DNA from: Hyperoplus lanceolatus
Taxonomy: Eukaryota; Chordata; Actinopteri; Uranoscopiformes; Ammodytidae
Direction: 5' to 3'
DNA: 64,000 nt
Assembly: GCA_026929865.2 (NCBI GenBank)
Contig: CM049404.1
Coordinates: 1,862,501 to 1,926,500 of the forward strand
Under the pieces are notes generated by a model. That model was not told where the DNA came from, searched no databases, and saw only the letters and a program-made list of their open reading frames with translations. Positions within the stretch are counted from its first letter, which is position 1, and each line of letters starts with the position of its first letter. Shown piece by piece: positions 11,291 to 21,990 of this stretch. A program made the translations under genes and the position numbers.

Positions 11291-12129
11291 CTCCACCAGG
11301 GAAAACTGGAAGAGGACAAACAGACAACCAATGAGCGAAGCAAAAATGAACTTAAAGTTTGAACAGGCATTTGAGTAGAAATAGTACTATCCTGATGGAC
11401 GGTGAATGAATGCTGATGTGAGGCACTAGCAGCCAGGGTGCGTCCGAAAGAATACACAGCCAATGCACCGCTGCCACGGGAAGCAACCACAGCCGAAACC
11501 CCTGGAGGGGCGACCCTATCTTGCAGACTAAAAGGAAGACAAACAGTGAGCATTGTAAAATTAGTTTCTTTACCTCCCAAACTATTTAGGCATTGGTGCA
11601 AGTAATATGTTCAAATCATTAACACATGTGATCTGCCAATCTAATTCAATAACACAATGGATAGGACAGTTCTGTTCAAAACCAAATCTGAAATATTGTG
11701 ACACAGCTCATTATGGCTCATCATGACAGAAATAGTCGCCATTGGCTTCACCATTTGTCTTTCTTTGCCATGCCATTAATGGAAAGTAGTGCTAAATGAT
11801 ATTGACTGTAGGAAACTGACAATGTGAAGTGCCTTTCATAGAAGCAGAAGTGGATCCCATCAGAGCTTTGTTAGACTTTTGCATAAACAGTGGTTCCCAA
11901 ACTTGGTAATTTGGCCCAGAAAGGAGAAAAGCTGGCGTATTGAAATATTTAAAATCTGGAAAGCCAATAGATGTTAATGTGCATGAACAATTTGCAATAA
12001 TTCTGTTTTATCTTCTGTTTAGGGGTGTGAAGGGTGAGGTGTTGTTCTGTTTTCTTATTTTCATTCTATATAGGCCTACTGAAAAGCACTTTGTGTTACC
12101 TTCACTGTATGAAAAGTGCTAAACAAATA
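11291..12129. other. Unassigned DNA inside Harbinger element
   Basis: Nothing that I can support as a gene or repeat. Confidence 0.4.
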
Positions 12130-12285
12130 AATGTTGATTGTGTAACACTGTACATATTGGCTATTTATTTTGTATAAGTCCATTGCACTACTGCCTTCTA
12201 CTTTTTACTCTTAACATTGTGTACTTGGATGCTGCTATAATTTTGTTGTACACTGTACAATGACAATACAAGGATTGTGATTATA
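12130..12285 (+). mobile_element. LINE 3' tail fragment
   Basis: It reads through ATTTATTTTGTATAAGTCCATTG to TTGTTGTACACTGTACAATG and ACAATACAAGG. This is the usual 3' UTR ending of a fish non-LTR retrotransposon. No coding part is left. Confidence 0.4.
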
Positions 12286-12536
12286 ATGGTAGTGTTCATG
12301 CATTTTTTTACCCTGGAACTCCAGAGTTCTCCTGAGAGCACAATTTGAATCTTTCTAGATTTGAGTGTGGATCCACGCTACCATTTCTTTGTGTTTGGAA
12401 TCAGAAATGCATCACCCTCCAAGCAAGCCCTAGGTACCACTGAATTCGAAGAAATTATCATTTATTTTTTTTGATCAACTGTGAAAATAAATCCAAAAAA
12501 CGCTCATTTTGAGCTACGAGGACCTCGTCACGGGCT

Positions 12537-13844
12537 TCATCCTTCAAAGCCTGACTTTTCAGGAACCCCAACATGCCTCCTTCCCTCCCGCCCCCCCCCC
12601 CTTTTTTTTTTGGCTGGTGGAGCCTCTTCACCCGCCTGCTGGGAAGGGCCAGTTTCCTCCTCGCGGTCCTGGGAAGGGCCAGCTTCCTCCTCGCGGTCCT
12701 GGGAAGGGCCAGCTTCCTCCTCGCGGTCCTGCGTAGGGCCAGCTTCCTCCTCTGGCACTAGGGAGCCAATGAGGATGGGTGGTTTGATGGATGCACTCCC
12801 CCCAAAGAGGTCGTGCATCACACCAAACCACGGCCATGTTGCTGCCGTTGCCTCCCCACCGTCAGTGCCAGTCCCAGTGCGGGGATTCTTCAATTCCTGA
12901 ATTACATAAATGACATGTTCAGAATTGTTTTTGCGGAATGCACTGACCAATGAGCTGAATATTGAAAGCATGAATACAACACAATGGTACGATGAGCTAA
13001 TGTGCAAGAGCTTATACCTTATATTTGCTTTTCAAATTGTTCCATTTTTTGGATGCCTGGAGTGGGGCTATCCGGCCCTCCAGCCCAGCCTCTTTAACCA
13101 CCTTTCTGTGGGTGAGAATAAGCATTAGTTAATGGGTCCACCCCAAGCAGAACTGTGCATGAACTAGTTGAGAAAAATTATTAAGCATGACCATTGTAAA
13201 AGGCTACCTGTACTAATTTTAGATTTGGGACCTTAGGCTAAATAAATATGTATAACTATGCATGTATGAACTAAACTTCGAACTATGAACATTACCACGA
13301 TAATGTAAATTCCAACTATAGCCTAGGGGCACGTGTGACTTACTCCCAGGCGTCCTTCACTGTTCTCTTCCGCCCAGTGAACAGTCCATCAAGGGCCACT
13401 CTCGCCTTGATTATGGCGTGGGTATCATCATCTGAAACTACAGCAAATTACGGAGGGCATAAACATAAAGCATAACCATAGCAGTGTTATTAATGCATTC
13501 CCAATGAATTTCTTCAACCAATTTTGAGAGCGTCTGATCGCACATGCAATCAAGCAATGTCCACACAAGCGTGTAAATTACATTACATTAGCCTACATTT
13601 TATTTAGCCGACGCTTTTATCCAAAGCGACTTCCAGTAAGTGCATTCAACCATGAAGGTACAAGATCCGAACAACAAGAATCACGCTAGCTTCAAATAAA
13701 CAAAACTATAAAATGCCACATAGGCCTAACTGTGGTCTACTTTTTTTTTTTTTTTTTTTTTTTTAATCACAACAGTTTAATATCAACAGCGTAAGATATT
13801 GTTTTGAAATGTAACTTACTTGAGATTCTTCGCTTTTTCTCCAT
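12537..13844 (-). CDS. Harbinger Myb/SANT-like DNA-binding protein, four exons
   Basis: Exon 1 is 13844-13820 (MEKKRRIS), exon 2 is 13437-13344, exon 3 is 13105-13018 and exon 4 is 12896-12537. All three introns have GT-AG ends, and the phases (1, 2 and 0) join without a break into about 188 codons. Exons 2 and 3 give a trihelix/Myb-SANT-like domain: THAIIKARVALDGLFTGRKR, TVKDAWEKVVKEAG and ASKKWNNLKSKYK. Exon 4 continues ELKNPRTGTGTDGGEATAAT, then WPWFGVMHDLFGG, four acidic DREEEAGPSQ-type repeats and a basic AKKKRGGGREGRR tail that could be a nuclear signal. In Harbinger transposons this protein binds the element ends and helps bring the transposase into the nucleus. Unlike the transposase gene it looks fully open. 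The intron between exons 1 and 2 carries a SINE-like repeat. Confidence 0.8.
12651..12745. repeat. 30-bp coding minisatellite
   Basis: About three and a half tandem 30-bp units (CTGGGAAGGGCCAGCTTCCT plus CCTCGCGGTC). On the minus strand they encode the ten-residue unit REEEAGPSQD in the tail of the Myb-like protein. The length is a multiple of three, so copy number can change without frameshift. Confidence 0.85.
13577..13764. repeat. Teleost interspersed repeat (GCCGACGCTTTTATCCAAAG) with T tract
   Basis: The words ATTTAGCCGACGCTTTTATC and AAAGCGACTTCCAGTAAGTG mark a very common fish interspersed repeat. It is followed by a 24-base T run (13741-13764). It lies in the first intron of the Myb-like gene. 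Confidence 0.55.
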
Positions 13845-13964
13845 ATTCTTCTCGCTTCTGTTTTACCTGTCGTTCGTATTCGTGTAGAGTCGGTAAACTC
13901 CTTCGGTGGCTTGTTGCTTTAAATATTGCCGCCATAAAGGATTATGGGATACCACTATCTCCTT

Positions 13965-14006
13965 TCCTTTAGCATAGGTTGGTCACGAGTAACCTATGCT
14001 AAAGGA
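13965..14006. other. Perfect 16-bp inverted repeat (hairpin)
   Basis: TCCTTTAGCATAGGTT (13965-13980) is repeated in inverted form at 13991-14006 with a 10-base loop. Related CCTTTCCTATGC words occur at 14030-14050 and just past the L2 tail at 19061-19090. It may be the right-end structure of the Harbinger element or a separate short element. Confidence 0.7.
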
Positions 14007-14388
14007 GGGTTAAAGGATGAATCGAGGCTCCTTTCCTATGCCTTTCCTAAGCATTTTGGTTATTCGGATCACCTATCTGCCGAGCACTTCCGGGTCATCT
14101 TGATATCGCTTCCTGCTTTCCTACTGTGTAGACGCTTTTCTGCTTGCTCTCTCCTCCTCTTGCACTTTTTGCTTACATTCTTATTTTTCCTCGATAATAA
14201 ATTTAGCAGCAGGTCCTGGATACATACAAATCAAAGGGACTGTAATTTATTTTTACTTTTATAGATACTACAGGCATTTTTGGACACTTTTAAGACCTTC
14301 TCAATAGAACGTGAGGGGGGGCCTAACAACAGGACAAGCCTGTGGTGACTGGAAGCGAGGCGCTCAGCTAAAGCTAATTAGCAGCAAG

Positions 14389-15879
14389 ATGCCTCCCTTA
14401 TCTAACGAGGACTATCAAACACTCCTACAGAGGATTACAGCACTGGAAACAAAAATGAATCGAATAGAAATGAACATTGATGTGAATGGACTATGTGGGA
14501 ACGACACCACTCTATCAGTGACTTTAAACAGTGGACAAGATCGAGCTAACGCACAGCTAACTAGCACCGACAAGGCTATGAAGAAACAAAAGGGCTGTGT
14601 CCAGGTTAGTGATAACCCTCCCTGGAATCGTCTTGGTGGAAGGCCAAAGAGATTGGAAAAGGGAGGACGGATAACCGGCAGGGCCGAGCACCATGAGATG
14701 ACTGATCTGGATGGCTGGCCTGCGTTATCACTCAGGCACGGTGCCTCCTCAACCCCCGCGCCTCGGAGGCCGCAGCAATGGATTACTGCAAGGGAGAGAG
14801 GTAACAACAACAAACTTCCACAGCAAACAAGTGTGCAAGTGTCGAACCGGTTTACTCCACTGATGCAAGTCCCTGGATTTCCCTCTGATGACCAAGATAG
14901 CATAGCGCCTTCACACAACAAGGTAAGGCCCGAAAGCCAAGAGCCACAGAGAGAGCTAACAACCGGGCTAACCAAGCTAACGACCAGGCCTGAAACCCTG
15001 ATAGTTGGAGACTTTTCTGTTAGAGATATGAAAAGCATGTTTAGTGTTGATACCAAAGTACTCTGCTTTCCAAATGATATTGTGTCGGACCTAGAAGAGA
15101 GAATCCTGGAAATTGCAGCTGCACACACAACTGTAAAGAACATCATTCTGCACATCGGATCAAATGATGTTGAAAAACAAGAGTCTGAAATGTTGAAACA
15201 GGACTTTATGAATCTCCTGAACACGGTCAGCTCACTGAATGCTGAGGTGTTTATCAGTGGTCCTCTGCCACCAATCAGAAGAGGACCTGAGCGATTCACT
15301 AGACTGTTAGCACTGAACACATGGCTTTCAACTGTGTGCCCTGACCACTCAGTGCATTTTATTGACAATTTTAACATTTTCTGGAACCGCAAGGAGCTTT
15401 TTAAGACAGATGGACTTTGTCTAAATAAGGCTGGAGTCAAACTATTCACATCCAACGTGATGTACGTCCTACGTCACCAATCTGTTCGTGCCAAGGACAA
15501 GGCCCAGGAGAAGAAGATAACACAGCGTAGCAGCAGCGCCGAAGGATAACTGCCGGCCCCAGATGACAGCTCAGACCAGGAGAGATATCAGGGCAGAGAG
15601 GAGGGGGCTCCACCCATCCCCGTCTCCCCTGGACCACGCAGGTCAACACCAAGCCGACCTCTCTCTCCTCGTTTCTCTCCTACAACCACCCTTTCTTCAT
15701 CCTCTCCTGATCTGGGATTTAAGGAAATCATATGTACCCCCAGCAGTCAACGTCCCCCTCAACTCGCCAATCTAAGCCACAGCGCCCGGCTCTTCAACCC
15801 GCCACGCAAACCCCCTCTGATCCCACCGCGACGTCATCATCATCAGGCTAGGGAGACTGATGATGTCAGCACTTGTTGA
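14389..15879 (+). pseudogene. L2 ORF1: coiled coil plus SGNH-esterase-like domain
   Basis: I chose the ATG at 14389 (MPPLSNEDYQTLLQRITALE) because the frame upstream has no other ATG. A short coiled coil at the start is followed by a basic, low-complexity linker and an SGNH/GDSL-hydrolase-like domain: LIVGDFSVRDM (block I), ILHIGSNDV (block III) and FKTDGLCLNKAG (block V). CR1/L2-type ORF1 proteins with esterase domains are known. Two catalytic positions differ from the family pattern. The nucleophile Ser of GDS is Phe (codon 15013-15015), and the His of DGLH is Cys (15418-15420). A TAA at 15547-15549 interrupts the frame, but it stays open for another 109 codons (Pro/Ser-rich, ending ETDDVSTC) up to TGA at 15877. 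The TAA therefore looks like a late nonsense change, although a genuine C-terminus at the TAA cannot be excluded. Confidence 0.75.
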
Positions 15880-15882
15880 TAT

Positions 15883-18858
15883 GTGCCGGGCCGCAGCTAC
15901 TTAGTTAACGCCTACGACTCACAGGATAAGCTGGGGCCCTGTTTCTCAAAGTGTATCTCAAGTAACAGGAAACTCTTAAATCCTGTAAATGTATCAAATC
16001 TGATAAGCATTCCTCTTCAGCCACAGTGTGCTGAAATAAATCGGGCTGACAATGCTTCGAACACACTAAATTTAGCTTTATTAAACATCAGATCCTTGGC
16101 AGGTAAAACATTTTTAATTAATGATCTTATTACTAGGCACAATCTTAATTTTATGTTTTTAACTGAAACTTGGTTAGACCAAGATAACAGCTCAGCTGTT
16201 CTTATAGAGTCCGCCCCCGCAAATTACAATTTTGTGAGTGAATCCAGAGTGCATAAAAAAGGAGGGGGGGTTGCTATTCTGTTTAAAGAATCTCCACAAT
16301 GCAAAAGGATGTCTTATGGAAATTTTGATTCATTTGAGTATGTGGCTCTACAGTTAAATTCAGCCTCTAGAGCTATTTTCATCAATATCTACCGGCCACC
16401 ACAATACAATGCAAGCTTTTTTGATGAATTTACTGAACTGCTGTCTGTAATCTGTACTGAGTTTGACTGTGTATTAATCGTCGGAGATTTCAATATTCAT
16501 ACTGACAAACCAGAGGACAGATGTGCGAAAGAACTGTGCTGTGTCCTTGACAACTTTGGACTAAATCAGCATGTTGACAAACCAACTCATAACAAAGGGC
16601 ACACGCTGGACCTTATCATTTCCAGAGGAATGAACATTTCAGACATAACAGTGGCAGATATGGGTCCCCTCTCAGACCATTCCTGTTTATTTTTTGAGAG
16701 TACAATGTCTGTTCACACAATTGATCAGTCAAAAGTAATCAAAAAGCGGTATATTACAGAAAATACCAGTGAAACATTCATTCAAGCATTTTCTTCGATA
16801 CCACCCCTCCCCTGTAACTCAGTTAAGGAGCTCTTAGACAACTTTAACGGCAAACTTACAAGTGTTATAGATGCTACTGCGCCCACTAAGATGAAGGTTG
16901 TCTCTGGTAAGAAAAGATCTCCTTGGAGAAATGCCCCGCAGGTCAGAATAGAAAGAAGAGAGTGCCGTAAAGCAGAACGCAGGTGGCGAAAAACAAATCT
17001 CCAGGTTCATTATGACATTTTCAAAGAGAAACTGTGCACGTTTAACTCAGAACTGAGAAATGCAAGGCATTCTTTCTTTTCTGACATCATCACCAAAAAC
17101 AACAACAATGCACGTGCCCTGTTTGCTACTGTCGACAGATTAACAAACCCTCCTATGCCAGTAGCGTCTGAGCATCTTTCCACGAGGGCCTGCAATGAAT
17201 TTGCCTCCTTCTTTACTGAGAAAATTCACAAAATTAGACAAGCTGTCACTGCATCAATACCAAGTTCAACATATGTGTTCCCTCTTAAAATCAATTCAAA
17301 TGCAATGACAGAATTTTATCTTATAAACCACAAAAACCTGGAGGACATTATACAACACCTGAACTCCTCATCCTGTTGCCTTGACATTCTGCCCACAGGC
17401 TTCTTTAAAACTGTTTTTAGCTGTATGGCCTCAGATGTTCTACAAATTGTCAATATGTCCCTTCAGACAGGTGTATTCCCACAGGCCCTGAAAACAGCTG
17501 TCATCAAGCCACTCTTAAAAAAGAACAATCTAGATACATCACTCATGAAAAATTATAGGCCCATATCTAACCTACCATTTTTAAGTAAAATCATTGAAAA
17601 AGCTGTTTATCAACAGCTAAATAACTACTTAGCAATGAATAACTGCTTTGATGTCTTCCAGTCAGGATTTCGACAACACCACAGTACTGAGACTGCTCTG
17701 GTTAAGGTCCTCAATGACATCCATTTAAACACAGACAGTGGCAAAAGTTCTGTCTTAGTTTTACTGGATCTCAGTGCCGCTTTTGACACAGTTGACCACA
17801 GCATATTACTAGATCGACTAGCAAACTGGGTTGGACTTTCGAGAACTGTACTAAGCTGGTTTGAATCCTACTTAAAGGATAGAGACTACTATGTGTCAAT
17901 AGGCAATTTCACATCTGAGCGGACAAATATTACATGCGGGGTCCCCCAAGGTTCCATTCTTGGCCCTCTTCTATTTAACATCTACATGCTCCCACTAGCT
18001 CAGATTATGAATAAGAACAAATTATGCTACCATAATTATGCAGACGACACACAAATTTACATAACCATATCACTAGGAGACTACAGTCCAATACAGGCAC
18101 TGAGTAAGTGCATTGAACAAATCAATGATTGGATGTGCCAAAATTTCCTTCAATTAAACAACGATAAAACTGAAGTAATTGTCTTTGGTGCCAAAGATGA
18201 ACAATTAAAAGTCAGCGCACAGCTTACATCCATTATGTTAGAAACTACACCCCAAGCCAGAAATCTTGGTGTTGTTGTAGACTCTGACTTGTATTTCAAG
18301 AAACACATAAAATCAATCAATAAATCAGCCTACTACCACCTAAAAAACATATCAAGAATTAAAGGGCTTATGTCTCAGCAAGATTTAGAAAAACTTGTCC
18401 ATGCATTTATCTTTAGTAGACTTGACTACTGTAACAGTGTCCTTGCTGGCCTTCCAAAAAAATCAATCAGACAGCTTCAGCTAATTCAGAACGCTGCTGC
18501 TCGAGTCCTCACTAGGACCAAAAAGGTGGATCACATTACCCCAGTTCTGAGGTCTTTACATTGGCTTCCAGTCACTCAAAGAATTGATTTCAAAATTCTG
18601 ATGTTGGTTTATAAAGCACTAAATGGTTTAGGGCCAAAATACATTACTGATATGCTGATAAGTTATGAACCGTCCAGAGCCCTTAGGTCGTCTGGGACAG
18701 GTCTACTTACAGTCCCTAGAGTTAGGACTAAACGAGGAGAAGCAGCTTTTAGTTTTTATGCACCAACAATCTGGAACAAACTCCCAGAGAACCTGAGGTC
18801 TGCTGCAACTCTCAGCTCTTTTAAATCGAGTCTGAAGACTTTTTTGTTTCCTTTTTAA
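15883..18858 (+). CDS. L2 ORF2: AP endonuclease and reverse transcriptase
   Basis: 991 codons are open without a break. The endonuclease comes first: LLNIRSLAGK, LTETWLDQD, INIYRPP, VGDFNIHTD and SDHSCL (about residues 64-270). The reverse transcriptase follows: VIKPLLKKNN, NYRPISNLPF, SGFRQHHSTETAL, LLDLSAAFDTVDH, CGVPQGSILGPLLFNIY and the catalytic YADD near residue 719. The C-terminal block is SRLDYCNSVLAGLP, LQLIQNAAARVL and HWLPVTQRIDFKI. The protein nicks target DNA and copies LINE RNA at the cut. The frame starts right after the ORF1 TGA (15877-15879) and is the same frame as ORF1. The first ATG in this frame lies inside the endonuclease domain, so start 15883 is only the edge of the open frame. 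Translation by stop readthrough or reinitiation is the likely route. Confidence 0.88.
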   Translation: MPGRSYLVNAYDSQDKLGPCFSKCISSNRKLLNPVNVSNLISIPLQPQCAEINRADNASNTLNLALLNIRSLAGKTFLINDLITRHNLNFMFLTETWLDQDNSSAVLIESAPANYNFVSESRVHKKGGGVAILFKESPQCKRMSYGNFDSFEYVALQLNSASRAIFINIYRPPQYNASFFDEFTELLSVICTEFDCVLIVGDFNIHTDKPEDRCAKELCCVLDNFGLNQHVDKPTHNKGHTLDLIISRGMNISDITVADMGPLSDHSCLFFESTMSVHTIDQSKVIKKRYITENTSETFIQAFSSIPPLPCNSVKELLDNFNGKLTSVIDATAPTKMKVVSGKKRSPWRNAPQVRIERRECRKAERRWRKTNLQVHYDIFKEKLCTFNSELRNARHSFFSDIITKNNNNARALFATVDRLTNPPMPVASEHLSTRACNEFASFFTEKIHKIRQAVTASIPSSTYVFPLKINSNAMTEFYLINHKNLEDIIQHLNSSSCCLDILPTGFFKTVFSCMASDVLQIVNMSLQTGVFPQALKTAVIKPLLKKNNLDTSLMKNYRPISNLPFLSKIIEKAVYQQLNNYLAMNNCFDVFQSGFRQHHSTETALVKVLNDIHLNTDSGKSSVLVLLDLSAAFDTVDHSILLDRLANWVGLSRTVLSWFESYLKDRDYYVSIGNFTSERTNITCGVPQGSILGPLLFNIYMLPLAQIMNKNKLCYHNYADDTQIYITISLGDYSPIQALSKCIEQINDWMCQNFLQLNNDKTEVIVFGAKDEQLKVSAQLTSIMLETTPQARNLGVVVDSDLYFKKHIKSINKSAYYHLKNISRIKGLMSQQDLEKLVHAFIFSRLDYCNSVLAGLPKKSIRQLQLIQNAAARVLTRTKKVDHITPVLRSLHWLPVTQRIDFKILMLVYKALNGLGPKYITDMLISYEPSRALRSSGTGLLTVPRVRTKRGEAAFSFYAPTIWNKLPENLRSAATLSSFKSSLKTFLFPF

Positions 18859-19060
18859 CTTGCAATTTTCATTTTATTTGCTTCTTTTATTAAATCGAGT
18901 TTTAATTTTTATTTAATTTTTATTTGCTTCTTTTATTCGCTTTTAAATGTTTTATAATGTGTTTTATGTATTCTAATCTTGCCCCTGTAAAGCACTTTGA
19001 GTGGCCTTGTGTCTGAATTGTGCTATATAAATAAACTTGCCTTGCCTTGCCTTTGCCTTG

Positions 19061-19206
19061 ATAGGAAAGGACATTTCCTATGCAAAAAAAAGTTTTCGGA
19101 TAGGCCCTACGATATGAATACGTGGAGTCGCCGTAGCAGGCGATCAATGATGACGCCCGTTCTGCGCATGCGGTCCTCATATCATGCAGGCTCCTCAGAT
19201 CATGTA
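19061..19206. other. Short L2 flank with inverted CCTATGC words
   Basis: ATAGGAAAGGACATTTCCTATGC-type inverted words directly follow the LINE tail and resemble those at 13965-14050. No gene. Confidence 0.4.
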
Positions 19207-19836
19207 GGCTGTGTCTTGATTCAGGGGTTGCGGTCTTGGAAACGGCCTAGTAGGCTGCATTTGAAGACCGATTGCGTCATAGCGGCGCGCAAAGGCTGTC
19301 CCATTTGCAAGGCTCCTTGCAAGGCTCCTCATATGCGGTCGTGAAATGCAGCCTTCGTTTCACGGTTTTGAAGCAGTTTTGAAGGCTGCATCAGATGTAT
19401 CCTTCGTGGCCCAACATATCCCATGATTCATTGCGTTTTTTTCAGAGATGGCATACAATAAAATAAAAAATAACAAAACAGCAACGTGTTGCTCCATCTT
19501 CTTAACTTTTATATTCCTTTCTTTTTTTCTTGTACTTTTTTTTCTTTTCGTCTGGTAGGCAACTTCTTTTTCTTTTTTCCTCCATTGACAAGGCTGTCTC
19601 CGTTGGCAGCAATCAGGGTTGCTAGGCAGCACAGGAGAGGCGAGTCGTCACGCAAGGTAACGGCTTGTTACGTAAACCGGAAATGCTCGTAAACGGAGAC
19701 CTGCGGAGACCGTCCCGTTTAACAAGGCTCGTTGGCCTCAAAACCGGCCTTAGAATCGGCCTTCATAGGCTATAGCCTTCATAGACCGCGAGACTGCGTC
19801 CTACCAAGGCTGCAACCCCTGAATCAAGACACAGCC
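19207..19836. mobile_element. Non-autonomous TIR element with 3-bp GTA TSD
   Basis: Left end GGCTGTGTCTTGATTCAGGG and right end its inverse (19813-19836) differ at few positions over about 30 bases. The flanking trinucleotide GTA (19204-19206 and 19837-19839) is a candidate 3-bp duplication, as produced by PIF/Harbinger-type transposases. The interior is rich in AAGGCTGC/GCAGCCTT words and has no gene. Confidence 0.65.
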
Positions 19837-19839
19837 GTA

Positions 19840-21440
19840 GTGACAGGCAGGTCAGGGACAGACAAGGGTCGAAAAACAGGTGATCAGTCCGGGAAAAATG
19901 CTGGAGAGCCTTGCATGGTAGCCTATAGGCCTAAAAAAAAAACTGGCAAGACCGGGTCAGGGAGAATACTGTAGCCTATATCATCCATTCAATCTATATG
20001 TTTAGAAATCAAAACATCAAAAAAAGTAGCATATGATTTCAGGTTTTAATGCTTTTTTTCATTTAAACACATTGGTAAATTGACAATTTTATTTAAAATG
20101 TAGCTATGCCTGTAAAATATGAATTGATTGCCTCTTATTATTATTTTTATTATCATGTCTCCCTTTACACAAGAAAAATGGGAAACAAGACAAACAAAAA
20201 ATGTAGCCTGAAAAAAAAAAAAATATATATATTTTTTTAAAAATCATTTTTATTTGTGAAGTTCTAATAATAATTGGATAAATCAGTGGGCTACACTGTG
20301 TCCCACTGCCACAATGATGGCCCGCGCCGTGAATGTCTCTAACCCATATCCCCATTCTGACCGTGGCTTTCACCGTCCAGGTAGTGGAAACACATACCAA
20401 ATATAGTAGAGTGACCCTGCGGAACCGTGCCGAACCGAACTCTGCTGCTCAGACGAAATGATCGAGGCATAATCAAAGCAGTGACAGAAACCTTAGTGCT
20501 GTTGATCGCTAGATTCACATCAACAGCTCACCAGATGCACCATCCATATCAAACCTGGACCAACCACCAAATGTCTAATGTTTATAAAAACATATTAGGC
20601 AGGCTGTCCTTCAATCAAGTGCTATACAAAAAGCTCTATTTAGATCACTTATAACAATACAACCAAGACAAGTTTCTTCTTTCCTTGACAAATAATCTTT
20701 CCACACGAAAACGCACACAGTCACTCACACACACACACACACACACAACACTTCTTATCGGGGGTTTCCTCCTCATATGGCAATTTACCTGCAAATGCCT
20801 AAATGGACACCGATATGAACCTGAATTAATTCAATGGTTACGTTACAAACTATTGACAACATTTGTTTTAATCTGGAACTTGAAATCAAATGTTTGTTTA
20901 TTGGAAAATGTTAGTTGTTAATAAATGAGAAAATCAAGTGTATCTGAAGATCTTGTTTGGACTCTTTTTGGTGAAAGTGAGACAACTCTGAGAACAGAAA
21001 AAAAAAATTTTAGTGGAGACTAGATTTTGAGAAAAATTCCAGATATAATGCATGCTTATTTATAAGCCAATCAAGTGTTTTGTAGGATCTCACAGTTATC
21101 TCAAGAGATGTTTATTTCAGACATATTTTTAGAAGTAAAGATCAGTCCAGTGTGAGAGAAAAAATATATTTTTAAGAACTTAGGTTAGGCTCAGGCTGAG
21201 ACAAGGAGTGGGTTATTTCTCAGGAGATACATTTAAGAAGTATGAGAAAATAGCCAAAATCTCATTTTGATCTTTAATTGAGCTGAAGTATGTCTAGGAG
21301 AAAAACGCTGGACAAAGAAGAGATCTTATTTTGAATCTGCCTTTCCTCTGGGTAAGATCCACAGCTACCAACTGAAAGAACAGATAATGCGGCTATCACA
21401 GCAAAAATACCTGCTGAACTACAATGGAAAAAGGATCTAG
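19840..21440. other. Unassigned DNA with a CA microsatellite
   Basis: AT-rich, without a supported gene. It holds A and T runs near 20210-20240 and a CA tract at 20725-20748. Confidence 0.4.
20725..20748. repeat. (CA)n microsatellite
   Basis: About twelve CA units. Confidence 0.9.
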
Positions 21441-21848
21441 GGTTGCATTCCGAATCGCATACTCTTTCTTTTTTCTATTCTACATACTACATCCGACAAT
21501 AAAAAGAATCTAGTTAGGATGCAGTAGGCATACTATTGGGACATACTTTACTCTCTTATTTCATCATAACTTTGCGCCTTGATCTTGCCTCTTGCTTTTA
21601 TATCCGTCGCATCCCCGTTTGTTATCATATGGAGGCTTCGTCGATGTGACGTCACTTCACGTGCGCACTGGATTGTGGGTCAGAATCGCCCAAATAGGAT
21701 GCAGTTTTCAACACTAACAATCTTGGCCGCATGAAGTAGGACATCCGGGTACTTCTAGCCATCCTAAATCTGGCCACAAGAATCGGGACATCCTAAATCT
21801 TTTTTCTACATACTATATAGTAGAAAGTATGCGATTCGGAACGCAACC
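21441..21848. mobile_element. Non-autonomous TIR element (GGTTGCATTCCGAATCGCAT ends)
   Basis: The left end GGTTGCATTCCGAATCGCAT is matched by the inverted right end (GGTTGCGTTCCGAATCGCAT) with one mismatch over 20 bases. Both are flanked by TA within an outer GATCTA/TAGATC palindrome. The interior carries repeated CATACTATATAGTAG and ACATCCTAAATCT words that recur in a degraded relative at 40018-40276. A TA duplication would fit the Tc1/mariner class, but the class is not proved. Confidence 0.65.
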
Positions 21849-21990
21849 TAGATCTTCCCAGATCTTCCAGCGGAGATAATGAGGCGTCACCGGCCCTTCG
21901 AAGACGCGAGGAGAAGACTGGGAGACGCCGGATTCGTCTACTTCTCTCGGCTGCGAGTCACCCGGGACTCCGACACATCGATGCTCGACA

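Larger units (their letters stand above)
14090..19060 (+). mobile_element. Nearly full-length L2-type LINE
   Basis: The order is a 5' UTR, ORF1 (14389-15879), ORF2 (15883-18858), a short 3' UTR and a CTTGCCTTGCCTTGCCTTTG tail of microsatellite form. The encoded domains (esterase-like ORF1, then apurinic endonuclease plus reverse transcriptase in ORF2) and the SSGTGLLTVPRVRTKRGEAA-type C-terminus place it in the L2 clade, as known from zebrafish L2 elements. The 5' boundary is not defined. Flanks on both sides contain CCTATGC words, so the target-site duplication is hard to separate from local repeats. Confidence 0.85.

Noticed and set aside
14415..15455. 346-codon minus-strand frame opposite L2 ORF1
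   Set aside because: It mirrors ORF1, has no recognisable domain, and the plus frame has the known L2 order of domains.
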